A DNA stretch of 64,000 nucleotides from Candidatus Enterococcus moelleringii. GTDB taxonomy: Bacteria > Bacillota > Bacilli > Lactobacillales > Enterococcaceae. The stretch spans positions 1 through 64,000 of the forward strand of contig NZ_JAFREM010000003.1 of the NCBI RefSeq assembly GCF_017377575.1, given 5' to 3'. Positions 53,017 to 61,577 of this stretch are shown in pieces (position 1 is the stretch's first letter; the number at the start of each line of letters is the position of its first letter). Both the position numbers and the translations under genes were made by a program. The notes under the pieces were generated by a model that ran no database searches, was not told the origin of the DNA, and worked only from the letters and a program-made list of their open reading frames with translations.

Positions 53017-53045
53017 GGCAAGCGTTCCTTTCCTAGGATGAACAT
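53013..53045 (-). CDS. Leader ORF coupled to the second toxin
   Basis: Ten codons, MFILGKERLP, preceded by AAAGGAGGGATGCGAC. Its TGA overlaps the toxin ATG, so ribosomes ending here could restart on the toxin, as in mok/hok-type coupling. The strong RBS belongs to the leader rather than to the toxin. Confidence 0.5.
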   Translation of the reverse strand: MFILGKERLP

Positions 53046-53140
53046 GTCGCATCCCTCCTTTGATAGAGTTCAGCCATTGCCATAAACACTGCTGAATTAG
53101 TAGGCATCACCACCTTTACCCCACAAGATAGGGTCGCTAG

Positions 53141-53878
53141 TTAGCGTTTTTTCTTTTTCCCTTTTTTCTTCTTCTTGTTGGCCTCATGGAAGGCTCGCAG
53201 TCGATCGACTTTTTCTTTGCGTGGATTGGTCGGTTTCTTGACTGTGGGACTTTCTGTGACAGGTGCTTCAGGTTCGACAGGGACTGTTTCAGCTGGATGT
53301 TCTACAATATCAGCTTGAACAGGCTTTTCCGCAGCTTTTGTCAAAGAACCTGGATTTACTACCGGATCTTTGGCAGCAGGGGCTGCTGGATTGACCACTG
53401 CTGTATCTAAGGTCGCTTTGGTTTGGCTGTGGATAGCAGCTTTTTCCGGTACAAACTTCGGTGCAGGTGCCGCTGCGATTGTTTCTGGTGCTGATTGATG
53501 TGCAGCTTCCACAGCTACAGGTTGTTTTACTTTTTCTTCTTTTGGTTCTTCAACAGTTTTAACTTCTTCGGCTAATTCAGAGACTTGGGTTGGTTCATCA
53601 GCAATAATAAGTGGCGCAAAAGCATTGTTAGGATCTGCCACATACGTTTCAGCTTGGTTACTTAAATCGAAAATTGGTGTTTCGATGGTTTCCACAAATT
53701 TCGCGGAAACGACTTTGTAAAATTGACGCACCCCGTCTTTTTGGAACAGGTTCAAGGTGGTCATGGCTTCTAATGCTGCCTTGATTTGATCGGCAGTTTT
53801 GTTTGGATCTGGATCATTATAAGACCAGCGGTGGTTTTTACCGGCGGCATTTTCAAATACAGTTGCTAGTTTTAACAT
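53141..53878 (-). CDS. DUF2922-domain protein with long Pro/Ala/Glu-rich tail
   Basis: A 245-residue protein. Residues 1-70 form a DUF2922 domain (ENAAGKNHRWSYNDPDPNKT, AALEAMTTLNLF). The rest is low complexity, rich in Pro, Ala, Glu and Val, and ends in a Lys-rich stretch (KKKKKGKKKKR). The short DUF2922 gene at 54348 is its relative. The basic tail could bind nucleic acid or the cell envelope. Last gene of a four-gene minus-strand cluster. Function unknown. Confidence 0.75.
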   Translation of the reverse strand: MLKLATVFENAAGKNHRWSYNDPDPNKTADQIKAALEAMTTLNLFQKDGVRQFYKVVSAKFVETIETPIFDLSNQAETYVADPNNAFAPLIIADEPTQVSELAEEVKTVEEPKEEKVKQPVAVEAAHQSAPETIAAAPAPKFVPEKAAIHSQTKATLDTAVVNPAAPAAKDPVVNPGSLTKAAEKPVQADIVEHPAETVPVEPEAPVTESPTVKKPTNPRKEKVDRLRAFHEANKKKKKGKKKKR

Positions 53879-53904
53879 GTTTTTTTCTCTCCTTTTTATT
53901 TTTC

Positions 53905-54294
53905 TCAGGAACTTTCCGAGAGATCGGAGTCGGTTCCAGTGACAGTTGTATCGGCTTGAATGACTTCCATTAAATCAGTGTGACTATGCTCAGGCGGAAA
54001 ACATCTGGCTGTCATCATTTCCCACTCAGTTTCTTCAAAATACTCTGAAAAGAAATAGAAATAGCGGCGTAAAGCACGGTTCACAGTGGCTTTACTAAAT
54101 AAATGGCGTACTAGATCTTTTAAAAACAGTTCAAAATCCTTTTCTCCCAGCTGGTTCCGGATTTTCATAGCTAATAGCAGCTGGATGGTCACTGAACTGT
54201 TTTGCGTTTCTTGATAATAGGCAGAAATTTGTTCCCGCAAGGTGTTGGCTTTCAAATGAAAGACTTGATATTGGGTAAATGGTAGATCAGTCAT
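53905..54294 (-). CDS. Uncharacterised helical protein in the DUF1659/DUF2922 cluster
   Basis: A 129-residue protein not recognised. It is mostly helical and rich in aromatic and charged residues (FELFLKDLVRHLFSK, RRYFYFFSEYFEETEWE), with a Ser/Thr/Asp-rich end. There is no signal peptide or membrane segment. AAGGAGG precedes the ATG. Its position between two DUF2922 genes suggests a shared role with them. Confidence 0.6.
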   Translation of the reverse strand: MTDLPFTQYQVFHLKANTLREQISAYYQETQNSSVTIQLLLAMKIRNQLGEKDFELFLKDLVRHLFSKATVNRALRRYFYFFSEYFEETEWEMMTARCFPPEHSHTDLMEVIQADTTVTGTDSDLSESS

Positions 54295-54347
54295 GATGGT
54301 TTCCTCCTTGAGATTCCGCGGCTGTTACACCGCGGAAATAGTGTTTT

Positions 54348-54566
54348 TTAGAATAGCTCTGTTTCTTGGACAGTCACGAATTCGGCGCTCACAACGGAGG
54401 CGAATAGGCGAATACCGTGTTGCTTAAATAGGTGTAATTCTGTTAGTTCTTCCATCGCTGCTTTGATTTCAGCGGGTGTTTTATTAGTGTTTGGTTTGGT
54501 ATAGCTCCAGGTATGCATCTTTTCTTGTTCGTTTCTGAAGCGAACCACTAATTTAGTTTCTGGCAT
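54348..54566 (-). CDS. DUF2922 protein
   Basis: A 72-residue single-domain DUF2922 protein: LVVRFRNEQEKMHTWSYTKP and AAMEELTELHLF correspond to the N-terminal domain of the long protein at 53141. RBS AAAGGAGA precedes the ATG. Such small genes usually lie beside DUF1659 genes, as here; function unknown. Confidence 0.82.
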   Translation of the reverse strand: MPETKLVVRFRNEQEKMHTWSYTKPNTNKTPAEIKAAMEELTELHLFKQHGIRLFASVVSAEFVTVQETELF

Positions 54567-54577
54567 AGGCTTCTCCT

Positions 54578-54793
54578 TTACTCCATGTTTTTAGTGACAC
54601 GAGTTTGGTTAGTAACGATGACGCTGTCCAATGAACTTCCTGTTTGCCCCAGATCCGCCATGACTTCACCTAGTTTTACGATGTCGGCTTCTGCTGGATT
54701 TGAAATGACGTTGCTGAAGTTGACTTTCTTTTGTTTGTCTTCGCCTTCTTGTTCGATTACTACTTGTAATTTTGTTCCCAATTGTTGAATCAT
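54578..54793 (-). CDS. DUF1659 protein
   Basis: A 71-residue DUF1659 protein (GTKLQVVIEQEGEDKQKKVN, VTNQTRVTKNME). The ATG at 54793 is set by AGGAGGAA. First gene of the cluster; the four genes are spaced by 11 to 53 bp, consistent with one mRNA. Function unknown. Confidence 0.8.
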   Translation of the reverse strand: MIQQLGTKLQVVIEQEGEDKQKKVNFSNVISNPAEADIVKLGEVMADLGQTGSSLDSVIVTNQTRVTKNME

Positions 54794-55428
54794 TTGTGTT
54801 TCCTCCTGATTAATTTTTTTGTTCCGGCCGGTGACTAAAAGATAAACTAAAAACGTAAAAAAACAAAACGCCATTCTGTCCAAAACCCATGAAAGTGAAC
54901 GCTTTCATTTTTAGAATGTTGATTTGATCGTACAGTAAAATTTACTAATGGAAAGTTTAGGGGTCGTTTGGAAACTTTCAGTGTAATGAAAAGAAAGGGA
55001 TGAAAACTCTTCGTGACGGGTCTAATTGAATGAATTCAGAATTTTCTGAAAAAAATAATATAACAGCGGCTGATCAAGAATTATCCGGCTGTTCGAGAAA
55101 ACGCCAAAAAAAATCCTGCCAGGAGGATTCCTGATAGGATGGCTGCTGCTAAATTCGGAGGTGGGAATTTCTTGAGAACAGAGTCTACATGCAAGTGGAG
55201 CTGGAACCTCAACTAGACAAATATACAGCAGAAATCATTGCTGCAAACCGATGAGAAAGAAACCACAATTTACCTGATTCTAGGTTTGACATTGACCGGC
55301 TTGGAAGAAGAATCGAGATGCAACGAAGTAAGCAGTTCGTAAGTCCCAGAGTCAAAAATAAATAGTCCTCCCTCGACATGGTCTAATTAAACCGTTCGAG
55401 GGAGGACTGTTTTTCTTTTGTTTGGTTT
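54794..55428. other. Long intergenic region upstream of the DUF1659 cluster
   Basis: Contains the inverted repeat ATGAAAG/CTTTCAT (54889-54908), whose minus strand reads TGAAAGCGTTCACT, one mismatch from a cre box, and so may control the cluster. Around 55110-55140 lies a CCTGCCAGGAGGATTCCTG palindromic segment. No convincing promoter pair and no gene with a good RBS were found. A terminator closes it at 55363. Confidence 0.45.
55363..55413. terminator. Terminator downstream of bioY
   Basis: AGTCCTCCCTCGA/TCGAGGGAGGACT perfect 13-bp stem with a T5 tail on the plus side and an A/T-rich tail for the minus strand. Confidence 0.85.
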
Positions 55429-55971
55429 TTATTTTGAAAAAGATAATGTGCGGGACAAACGCTGTGAGATCAGATGTCCCAAGTAGCCAGCAGCTACCGC
55501 TTTAATCAGACCAGGGATTAAGAAAGGGATCATTCCGGCAGAAAAAGCACCAGCCCAAGGCATGCCTGCACTCACCTTCAGCCATAGTGAGCCGAATACT
55601 AAAGTAACAAAGGCCCCAACAATATTGGCGAAGATCACCCAGAAATAATTTGAGGTGGTTTTCTCAATCAACCAGCCAGTCACTAATCCGTTGAAAATAA
55701 AGCCGACTAAAAATCCGCCAGTTGGACCGAATAAGGCGCTAATCCCAGCACTTCCTCCTGCGAAAACCGGCAGACCGATGCAGCCCATCAATAAGTAAAC
55801 CAAGATAGCCAGGGTTCCTGTTTTTTTACCTAGCACGGTTACGACAAATCCGACGGCAAATGTCTGCAAGGTTAAAGGAATTGGTCCAAAGGGAATAGTA
55901 AATTGGGCTAATACTCCGATCGCGGCCGCAAACATTCCGGCCATCACCATTTCACGACTTGATAATTTCAT
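55429..55971 (-). CDS. bioY: Biotin transporter BioY (ECF S component)
   Basis: A 180-residue membrane protein with six hydrophobic segments. FGPIPLTLQTFAVGFVV is the biotin-binding family signature and GGSAGISALFGPTGGFLVGF the second. It works with the shared ECF ATPases and T component, which are encoded elsewhere. Upstream lies a BirA-type operator, so biotin should repress it. Confidence 0.93.
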   Translation of the reverse strand: MKLSSREMVMAGMFAAAIGVLAQFTIPFGPIPLTLQTFAVGFVVTVLGKKTGTLAILVYLLMGCIGLPVFAGGSAGISALFGPTGGFLVGFIFNGLVTGWLIEKTTSNYFWVIFANIVGAFVTLVFGSLWLKVSAGMPWAGAFSAGMIPFLIPGLIKAVAAGYLGHLISQRLSRTLSFSK

Positions 55972-55983
55972 TTAAACTCCTAC

Positions 55984-56047
55984 TTTCGTTAACTTGTATT
56001 TTTATATTGGTTAACGAAAGTATACCGAGGGTTAACGAAAAAGTAAA
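55984..56047 (-). promoter_or_regulatory. bioY promoter with BirA-type operator
   Basis: TTTCGTTAAC (55984-55993) and GTTAACGAAA (56010-56019) form a perfect inverted repeat with a 16-bp gap, the arrangement of Firmicutes BirA sites. A third GTTAACGAAA lies at 56031-56040. The minus-strand promoter TTTACT-17-TATACT (56042-56047 and 56019-56024) runs through them. Confidence 0.75.
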
Positions 56048-56200
56048 GTATAAATTTGGTACAATTGAAAAAAAGATCGATATCCAGTAGAAACCTGACC
56101 TACTACTTAAAACGCTGAGACTTAAAAATTCGGCAATACATGCTGATGTGACAACAATCTTATGACGAAAGGTTGCTTGATAAATCTTTCTTCGGACAAT

Positions 56201-56236
56201 AAAAAAAGCTCAAAACCCGCAAAAGGTTTTGAGCAA
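56201..56236 (-). terminator. rpsD terminator
   Basis: On the minus strand, GCTCAAAACC/GGTTTTGAGC stem followed by TTTTTTT. Confidence 0.88.
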
Positions 56237-56248
56237 ACTGTAAAAATC

Positions 56249-56860
56249 TTACAGTAATTTGTTGTAGTATTCAACGACTAGAGCTTCGTCGATATCTGGG
56301 TTCAATTCGTCACGTTCTGGTAAACGAGTTAATGAACCTTCTAATTTTTCATCATCAAAGCTTACGAAAGCTGGACGACCTAATGCAGATTCAACAGCTG
56401 CTTTAACAGTAACCATGTTGCGAGATTTTTCGCGGATAGAGATTACTTGGCCAACTTCTACTTCGTATGAAGGGATGTCAACACGTTTGCCATCAACCAT
56501 AACATGGCCGTGGTTAACTAATTGACGAGCTTGGCGACGAGTTGAAGCCAAACCTAAGCGATAAACAACATTGTCCAAACGACGTTCTAGTAAGATCATG
56601 AAGTTAACACCGTGTTTACCTTCTTTGATTTTGCTAGCGCGTACGAACATGTTACGGAATTGACGTTCATTTAAGCCGTAAGTGAAACGTAGTTTTTGTT
56701 TTTCAGCCATTTGCAAGCCGTATTCTGATTTTTTGCCACGGCTGTTTGGTCCATGTTGACCTGGTGCATAAGGGCGACGTGCTAATTCTTTGCCTGTTCC
56801 TGATAAAGAAATACCAAGACGACGAGACTGTTTCCATGATGGTCCTGTATAACGAGACAT
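56249..56860 (-). CDS. rpsD: 30S ribosomal protein S4
   Basis: A 203-residue S4, which nucleates 16S rRNA folding and commonly represses its own m[22 protein letters not shown] is the N-terminus; the S4 RNA-binding domain contains [20 protein letters not shown] and [14 protein letters not shown]. The zinc-finger cysteines found in some S4 proteins are absent. RBS TTGGAGGAA precedes the ATG. It is monocistronic, as in Bacillus. Confidence 0.98.
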   Translation of the reverse strand: MSRYTGPSWKQSRRLGISLSGTGKELARRPYAPGQHGPNSRGKKSEYGLQMAEKQKLRFTYGLNERQFRNMFVRASKIKEGKHGVNFMILLERRLDNVVYRLGLASTRRQARQLVNHGHVMVDGKRVDIPSYEVEVGQVISIREKSRNMVTVKAAVESALGRPAFVSFDDEKLEGSLTRLPERDELNPDIDEALVVEYYNKLL

Positions 56861-57074
56861 TTAAAAATTCCTCCAATAAATTGTATTTGGAGTAAAATAA
56901 TCCGTTGAAAAATTCACATCCGTGTAGTTCGTTCTTCAATCTTCACCTTTGCAGCCGCGGTTACGCAATTGAACCTGAAATTCTCAAGGCAACGAACTGG
57001 TGACGGGCTATTATTTTTCTGCTGCATTATTTTACACAAAGTTCAGTATAACCGATTCTAACAGGATTCGTCAA
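56861..57074 (-). promoter_or_regulatory. rpsD promoter and long leader
   Basis: Minus-strand TTGACG (57069-57074), 18-bp spacer and TATACT (57045-57050). The mRNA would start near 57038, giving a leader of about 178 nt, long enough for the autoregulatory S4-binding RNA known from Firmicutes rpsD. I did not resolve its pseudoknot. The remainder (57075-57241) is the AT-rich control region of the HAD gene, with a TATAGT -10 at 57208-57213. Confidence 0.6.
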
Positions 57075-57241
57075 GCTGTAATTGACGTCTGGTTCTTAAG
57101 AATCTCTTTAGGAATTCGTAACAATTGTGGGTTTTCGGTGTGTTTTCATCAAATTGTTTTGCAAATTTCACAAACTTTCACTAAAATAGCACTACATGCA
57201 CAGTTACTATAGTAGGCAAATACATAATATGGAGACGTGGA

Positions 57242-58021
57242 ATGGAAAGAAAACTAATTGCACTAGACATTGATGGTACGTTGTTAAACAGTCAAAGAGA
57301 ACCGTTGGAAAGCACAATGAAAGCATTGCAGGCACTTCGCCAAGCAGGGCACTTAGTCATTATTGCAACTGGTCGTTCACGTTTATTAGCTGGCGAAGTC
57401 ATTCATAAGCTAGGCTGCACCAATTATATCGTGTGCAATGGCTCAGCAGCATTTATGGATCACGAACAGGTTTATAAGCATTTGTTAGATCGGGAAGCGC
57501 TGGTTCGCTTAATCGCTTTTGCCAAAGAGCGTCAAAAGGATGTTTCCTTGTTTGGTCTAGATTCAATTGCCCGCGTAACAGATTTCGATGTTCCTTTAGT
57601 CGCTGACGCAATGGATTCCTTTGGAGGTATCATGCCTCATTATGAGTCAGAATTTTTGAATCATCACGAAGTGTATCAAGGCTGTGTCTTTTTCGATTCC
57701 TCAATGGATGAAGAATTTACTAAGGCCTTTCCAGAGTTCCGTTTCGTCCGTTGGCATAAAAACAGCGTGGATATCATCCCCCGGCACGGTTCCAAGGCTG
57801 AAACCATTTTAGCACTGGCACAAAAAGTAGGGATTGACCCAGAACATGTCATTACCTTTGGCGATGGCAACAACGATGTGGAAATGCTCCGCTTAGCAGG
57901 TACAGGAGTTGCAATGGGGAACGCCGCTTCTCATGTACAGGAAGCTGCCAACATTGTCACAGATACCAACGATCAAGACGGTATCTACAAAGCCTTGCGA
58001 CAATTAGAATTGGTCCATTAA
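57242..58021 (+). CDS. Cof-type HAD-IIB phosphatase
   Basis: A 259-residue HAD hydrolase: motif I LIALDIDGTLL (nucleophile Asp), motif II VIIATGRS, motif III/IV ITFGDGNNDVEMLRLAG. The C2-type cap lies between. Members dephosphorylate sugar phosphates or cofactors such as FMN and PLP. The RBS is weak (GGAGACGTGGA). Confidence 0.92.
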   Translation: MERKLIALDIDGTLLNSQREPLESTMKALQALRQAGHLVIIATGRSRLLAGEVIHKLGCTNYIVCNGSAAFMDHEQVYKHLLDREALVRLIAFAKERQKDVSLFGLDSIARVTDFDVPLVADAMDSFGGIMPHYESEFLNHHEVYQGCVFFDSSMDEEFTKAFPEFRFVRWHKNSVDIIPRHGSKAETILALAQKVGIDPEHVITFGDGNNDVEMLRLAGTGVAMGNAASHVQEAANIVTDTNDQDGIYKALRQLELVH

Positions 58022-58037
58022 TAGAATAGTCCATTTA

Positions 58038-58064
58038 AGACCGGCAGATGCCGGTCTTTTTTTT
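58038..58064 (+). terminator. Terminator after the HAD gene
   Basis: AGACCGGC/GCCGGTCT stem with a T8 tail. Confidence 0.92.
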
Positions 58065-58502
58065 GCCATTTCCCAAAAACTCGTTATTTAATATTCAAAA
58101 GCTTGTAAAAGGAATTATTAGCTGTTAGCATGTTATATGTGCGTTATTTCTTCTGTAATGGTCAAAATATTTATTCTTTTTAACTGAATTTAATTTATAT
58201 TGACGTTATTGTTAGACAGGAGTTTAAATTGAAGTTTTGCAGTTGTGCAGCAATCAAGATCGCTCATTTATGACTGGAATATTGAGAAAAAGATGACAAT
58301 TGTTTTGGGGAGAACAACCAGTATGAAAGCGTCTTGAGTAAGTTTAACAAGGGGATAAAAATAAAAAATTCCTTTTTATGGGGAGTATTTAAGCGAGGTC
58401 AAAGCAGAAACTGCCGTTATCGTTGGTTTTTGCCTTGAACTATTTGAAAACTTGCTCCTTAGGCTTGCAACTTGCAAAATTCAACGTGAAAGGGTGATAA
58501 AT
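58065..58502. other. AT-rich intergenic region before the DUF805 gene
   Basis: About 440 bp with no supported gene, no clear promoter pair and no strong repeat. It is AT-rich to about 58380. The open frame of the next gene extends back to 58452 but without an RBS. Confidence 0.5.
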
Positions 58503-60605
58503 ATGCACAAAAAAAATCAACTATCGGGTAAAGTAGGGTTTATCCGAGCGCTGATGGACTATGTTCACGGCTATGCCGATTTCAAGGGGCGTACCACAAG
58601 AGCCGGTTTTTGGTGGGTAAACCTGGTGATCGCCATTTTCCATCTGCTTTTTTTCTTGGTGTTGTTTCAGGCGGATCTATCAATCATGTGGGATGCGGTA
58701 CTGCTTTTTCGCTATGGGTACCTTGATCAAAACGGCATCAATAAAGAGACGCTTACTTCGCTTTTGCATGTACTGCCGCTGCTCGTTTTCTATGGTCTAA
58801 TCTGTCTGGGAATACTTATTCCTTCGATCGCGCTGTTTTGTCGCCGTATGCGAGATGCAGGACTAAAAGGTCGAGGCTTTGCGGTCCATTGTGCAGCCAT
58901 CGGGATCTTACTTGCTTTGCAATATGCCATCCATCTGCAAAAAAAGCTGGTGGGACTTTCTTCGTTTGGTGAGCTGATTATGGGTGCTTGTATATTTCTA
59001 ACGAGTTGTTTAGCTGTGGAACTGCTTATCTTTACTTTTTTGCCTTCGAATTGGTTAACGACAACTAGTAAAAAGCCGCTGGCCCAGTTTTTCTTCCGCA
59101 GAAAGCCACGAGAAAGGAACATTCACGTGGTTGAGAAGCCTGTCAAAATTAAAATGCCGAAGCAAACAGCGGCAGTTGCTCAAAGTGAGCCGGTTAAACA
59201 GCCACAAGCTAGAGTACAGAAAATTGAAGAGCCGAAAATAGAACACAAAAGAAGTACAAATTCTTCTGCTGGTAAAAAGAAGTTAGCACAATTTCTTTTC
59301 CAAACAAAGGCGCCGGAAAGCAGCGCAGCCCCGGTTGTTCAGCCGGTCAAAGCTAAAGTGCCGAAGCCGGCAGAATCAGTTGTCCAAAGCGAGCCGGCCA
59401 AACAGTCGCAAGCTAGAGTACAGAAAATTGAAGAGCCGAAAATAGAACACAAAAGAAGTACAAATTCTTCAGCTGGTAAAAAGAAGTGGACGCAGTTTTT
59501 CTTCCAAACAAAGGCACCGGAAAGCAGCGCAGCCCCGGTTGAACAACCGGCCAAAGCTAAAATGCCGCAGCCGATAGAACCAGTTGTCCAAAGCGAGCCG
59601 GGAAAACAGCCGCAAGCTAGAGTACAAAAAATTGAAGAGCCGAAAATAGAACACAAAAGAAGTACAAATTCTTCTGCTGGTAAAAAGAAGTTAGCACAAT
59701 TTCTCTTCCAAACAAAGGCGCCGGAAAGCAGCGCAGCCCCGGTTGAACAACCGGCCAAAGCTAAAATGCCGAAGCAAGCAACAGCAGTTGTCCAAAGTGA
59801 GCTGGTTAAACAGCCGCAAGCGAAAGAACAGAAAAGTGAAGAACCGAAAATAAAACATAAAAAACCTGCAAGCTCTTCTGAGAAGCAAAACAAAAAAAGA
59901 TCAGAAGGTTTGTTGGTAGAACTGTCACGGGGGTTGAATATGGGACGCTATTTAAATACAGCATTTTACGCCATTTTCTTTTGCTTAATCACGGCTTTCT
60001 TAGGGATTGGTTTTGGCGGTGTCGATGAGGTCACTTCCGATGTCTGCTTTTTCCTGGCATTTGTGACCTATGTCGGTGCGCTCTTGCTGTTTTTACTGCA
60101 AATGGTGGTAAATCTTGTGGGCAGCTTCCGCTCTTTCCAAATTTCTACTGAACAGATTGTCTTAGTATGTGCTTGTTTAGGGATCGTGTCCATGTATACT
60201 GGCAACGCAGCATTCTCATTGATTATCACGCTGGTAGTTTTGTTTTTAGACAAAAAGACCTATCAAATGCTGCTGAAAAGCAACATTACAAAAAACTTTG
60301 AATATACCTTGTCCTTCTTTAAATTAATTTGGATTACCTTTTATGGGGCAATGTATGCGGTGGGGGAGTTCCATTCGGTTATTTACAGCTTTGGTGCGAA
60401 ATGTATGAACGAACTCTACACGACACCATTCTTTACCGAGCTTGCCAGCGACTTGTTTCCGACACTATGCACCTTTATCCTGTGGCCGATTCTGCTGCTG
60501 GTATTACACGTAGTGGTATCCTTTACCGTTCAATCAAATAAAAAGCATACGACCAATCGAAAACTTGATGAAGGAATTATCCTGTCAGAAACAAATCCGG
60601 AATAA
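58503..60605 (+). CDS. DUF805 membrane protein with tandem-repeat linker
   Basis: A 700-residue protein. The N-terminal DUF805 domain (about residues 14-190) has DYVHGYADFKGRTTRAGFWW and RRMRDAGLKGRGF plus four membrane segments. A hydrophilic linker (about 205-465) contains four 68-residue units rich in Lys, Pro, Glu and Gln, including QARVQKIEEPKIEHKRSTNS. The C-terminal part has about six more membrane helices. The start ATG 58503 follows AAAGGGTG. Function unknown; the linker may be a cytosolic or wall-side spacer. Confidence 0.78.
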   Translation: MHKKNQLSGKVGFIRALMDYVHGYADFKGRTTRAGFWWVNLVIAIFHLLFFLVLFQADLSIMWDAVLLFRYGYLDQNGINKETLTSLLHVLPLLVFYGLICLGILIPSIALFCRRMRDAGLKGRGFAVHCAAIGILLALQYAIHLQKKLVGLSSFGELIMGACIFLTSCLAVELLIFTFLPSNWLTTTSKKPLAQFFFRRKPRERNIHVVEKPVKIKMPKQTAAVAQSEPVKQPQARVQKIEEPKIEHKRSTNSSAGKKKLAQFLFQTKAPESSAAPVVQPVKAKVPKPAESVVQSEPAKQSQARVQKIEEPKIEHKRSTNSSAGKKKWTQFFFQTKAPESSAAPVEQPAKAKMPQPIEPVVQSEPGKQPQARVQKIEEPKIEHKRSTNSSAGKKKLAQFLFQTKAPESSAAPVEQPAKAKMPKQATAVVQSELVKQPQAKEQKSEEPKIKHKKPASSSEKQNKKRSEGLLVELSRGLNMGRYLNTAFYAIFFCLITAFLGIGFGGVDEVTSDVCFFLAFVTYVGALLLFLLQMVVNLVGSFRSFQISTEQIVLVCACLGIVSMYTGNAAFSLIITLVVLFLDKKTYQMLLKSNITKNFEYTLSFFKLIWITFYGAMYAVGEFHSVIYSFGAKCMNELYTTPFFTELASDLFPTLCTFILWPILLLVLHVVVSFTVQSNKKHTTNRKLDEGIILSETNPE
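59125..59890 (+). repeat. 204-bp tandem repeats in the DUF805 gene
   Basis: A marker (GCTAGAGTACAGAAAATTGA in three copies, degenerate in the fourth) occurs at 59208, 59412, 59616 and 59820, exactly 204 bp apart. The central units are nearly identical at DNA level; the first and last are diverged. Such arrays can expand or contract by recombination. Confidence 0.9.
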
Positions 60606-60706
60606 AGGGAGTGAACTAGAATTCTATCACAGAGTTCTAGTTTTCTTTTTCGAAAAGAACAAGCTTTGGTTAAAAGTAAAATATCGGTTATTTGTGTCAA
60701 GATAGA

Positions 60707-60736
60707 TTCGCAATTCCGCGAAAAAACTACTATAAT
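60707..60736 (+). promoter_or_regulatory. ymdB promoter
   Basis: TTCGCA (60707-60712), 18-bp spacer, TATAAT (60731-60736), 34 bp before the GTG start. Confidence 0.5.
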
Positions 60737-60770
60737 AGTACAAGATGTTAACTAGAGAAGGGGAGAAAGT

Positions 60771-61565
60771 GTGCGGTTATTATTTGTAGGGGATGTTGTT
60801 GGCTCGTTGGGAAGAAAGATGATCAGTGATTACTTGCCGCGTTTGAAGAAGAAGTATCATCCGCAGTTGACGATTGTCAATGGGGAAAACGCAGCAGCTG
60901 GTCGGGGGATTACCGAAAAGATTTATAAAGGCTTCTTGCAGGATGGTGTAGATATTGTCACCATGGGGAATCATACATGGGACAACAAGGCAATTTTTGA
61001 GTTTATTCACGATGCAAAGACCTTGGTCCGTCCGGCGAATTTTCCAGAAGGAACTGCGGGGCAAGGTATGGTGTTTGTAAAGATAAACACTGAAGAAATC
61101 GCCATTATCAATTTGCAAGCTCGCTCATTTATGGTAGATTTGGATGATCCGTTCCGCAAAGCTGATCAGCTGATTGAAGAAGCAAGGGCTCGAACACCGT
61201 TTATTTTCGTTGATTTCCATGGGGAAACCACCAGCGAAAAGCAAGCGATGGGCTGGTATTTGGATGGTCGTGCGTCAGCAGTAGTAGGAACACATACCCA
61301 TGTGCAAACCAATGACTCACGCATTTTACCCAAAGGAACGGCTTATCTAACGGATGTCGGCATGACCGGTCCGTATGATGGTATTTTAGGGATGAAGAAA
61401 GAACCAATTTTAGAGAAGTTTTTAACGGCGATGCCGCAACGTTTTGAAGTAATTGAAAGTGGACGTTCTGTGCTGTCTGCTTGTGTGATCGATCTGGACA
61501 AAAACGGATTGGCCCAAAAAATTGAAGCTGTACAGATTAGTGATGATCGTCCGTTTCGTGAATAG
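60771..61565 (+). CDS. ymdB: YmdB-family metallophosphoesterase
   Basis: A 264-residue phosphodiesterase; the Bacillus protein cleaves cyclic nucleotides and influences biofilm choice. Metal ligands are in FVGDVVGSLG, NGENAAAGRG, MGNHTWDN, FVDFHGE and VVGTHTHVQTND. The GTG start has AAGGGGAGAA upstream. It lies just before the RicA and MutS genes, matching the order in other Firmicutes. Confidence 0.95.
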   Translation: MRLLFVGDVVGSLGRKMISDYLPRLKKKYHPQLTIVNGENAAAGRGITEKIYKGFLQDGVDIVTMGNHTWDNKAIFEFIHDAKTLVRPANFPEGTAGQGMVFVKINTEEIAIINLQARSFMVDLDDPFRKADQLIEEARARTPFIFVDFHGETTSEKQAMGWYLDGRASAVVGTHTHVQTNDSRILPKGTAYLTDVGMTGPYDGILGMKKEPILEKFLTAMPQRFEVIESGRSVLSACVIDLDKNGLAQKIEAVQISDDRPFRE

Positions 61566-61577
61566 GAGTGAACAACC

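Noticed and set aside
52822-53085. 87-codon plus-strand frame near the second toxin
   Set aside because: Lies opposite the toxin gene and across the inverted repeat; no RBS and no recognisable protein.
55150-55260. Small frame MQVELEPQLDKYTAEIIAAN near 55190
   Set aside because: Only about 21 codons from ATG, no well-spaced RBS, no family resemblance; may be a decayed gene fragment but cannot be supported.
59339-59893. 184-codon open frame antisense to the DUF805 repeats
   Set aside because: It is a by-product of the repeat composition, has no RBS and merely mirrors the 204-bp units.
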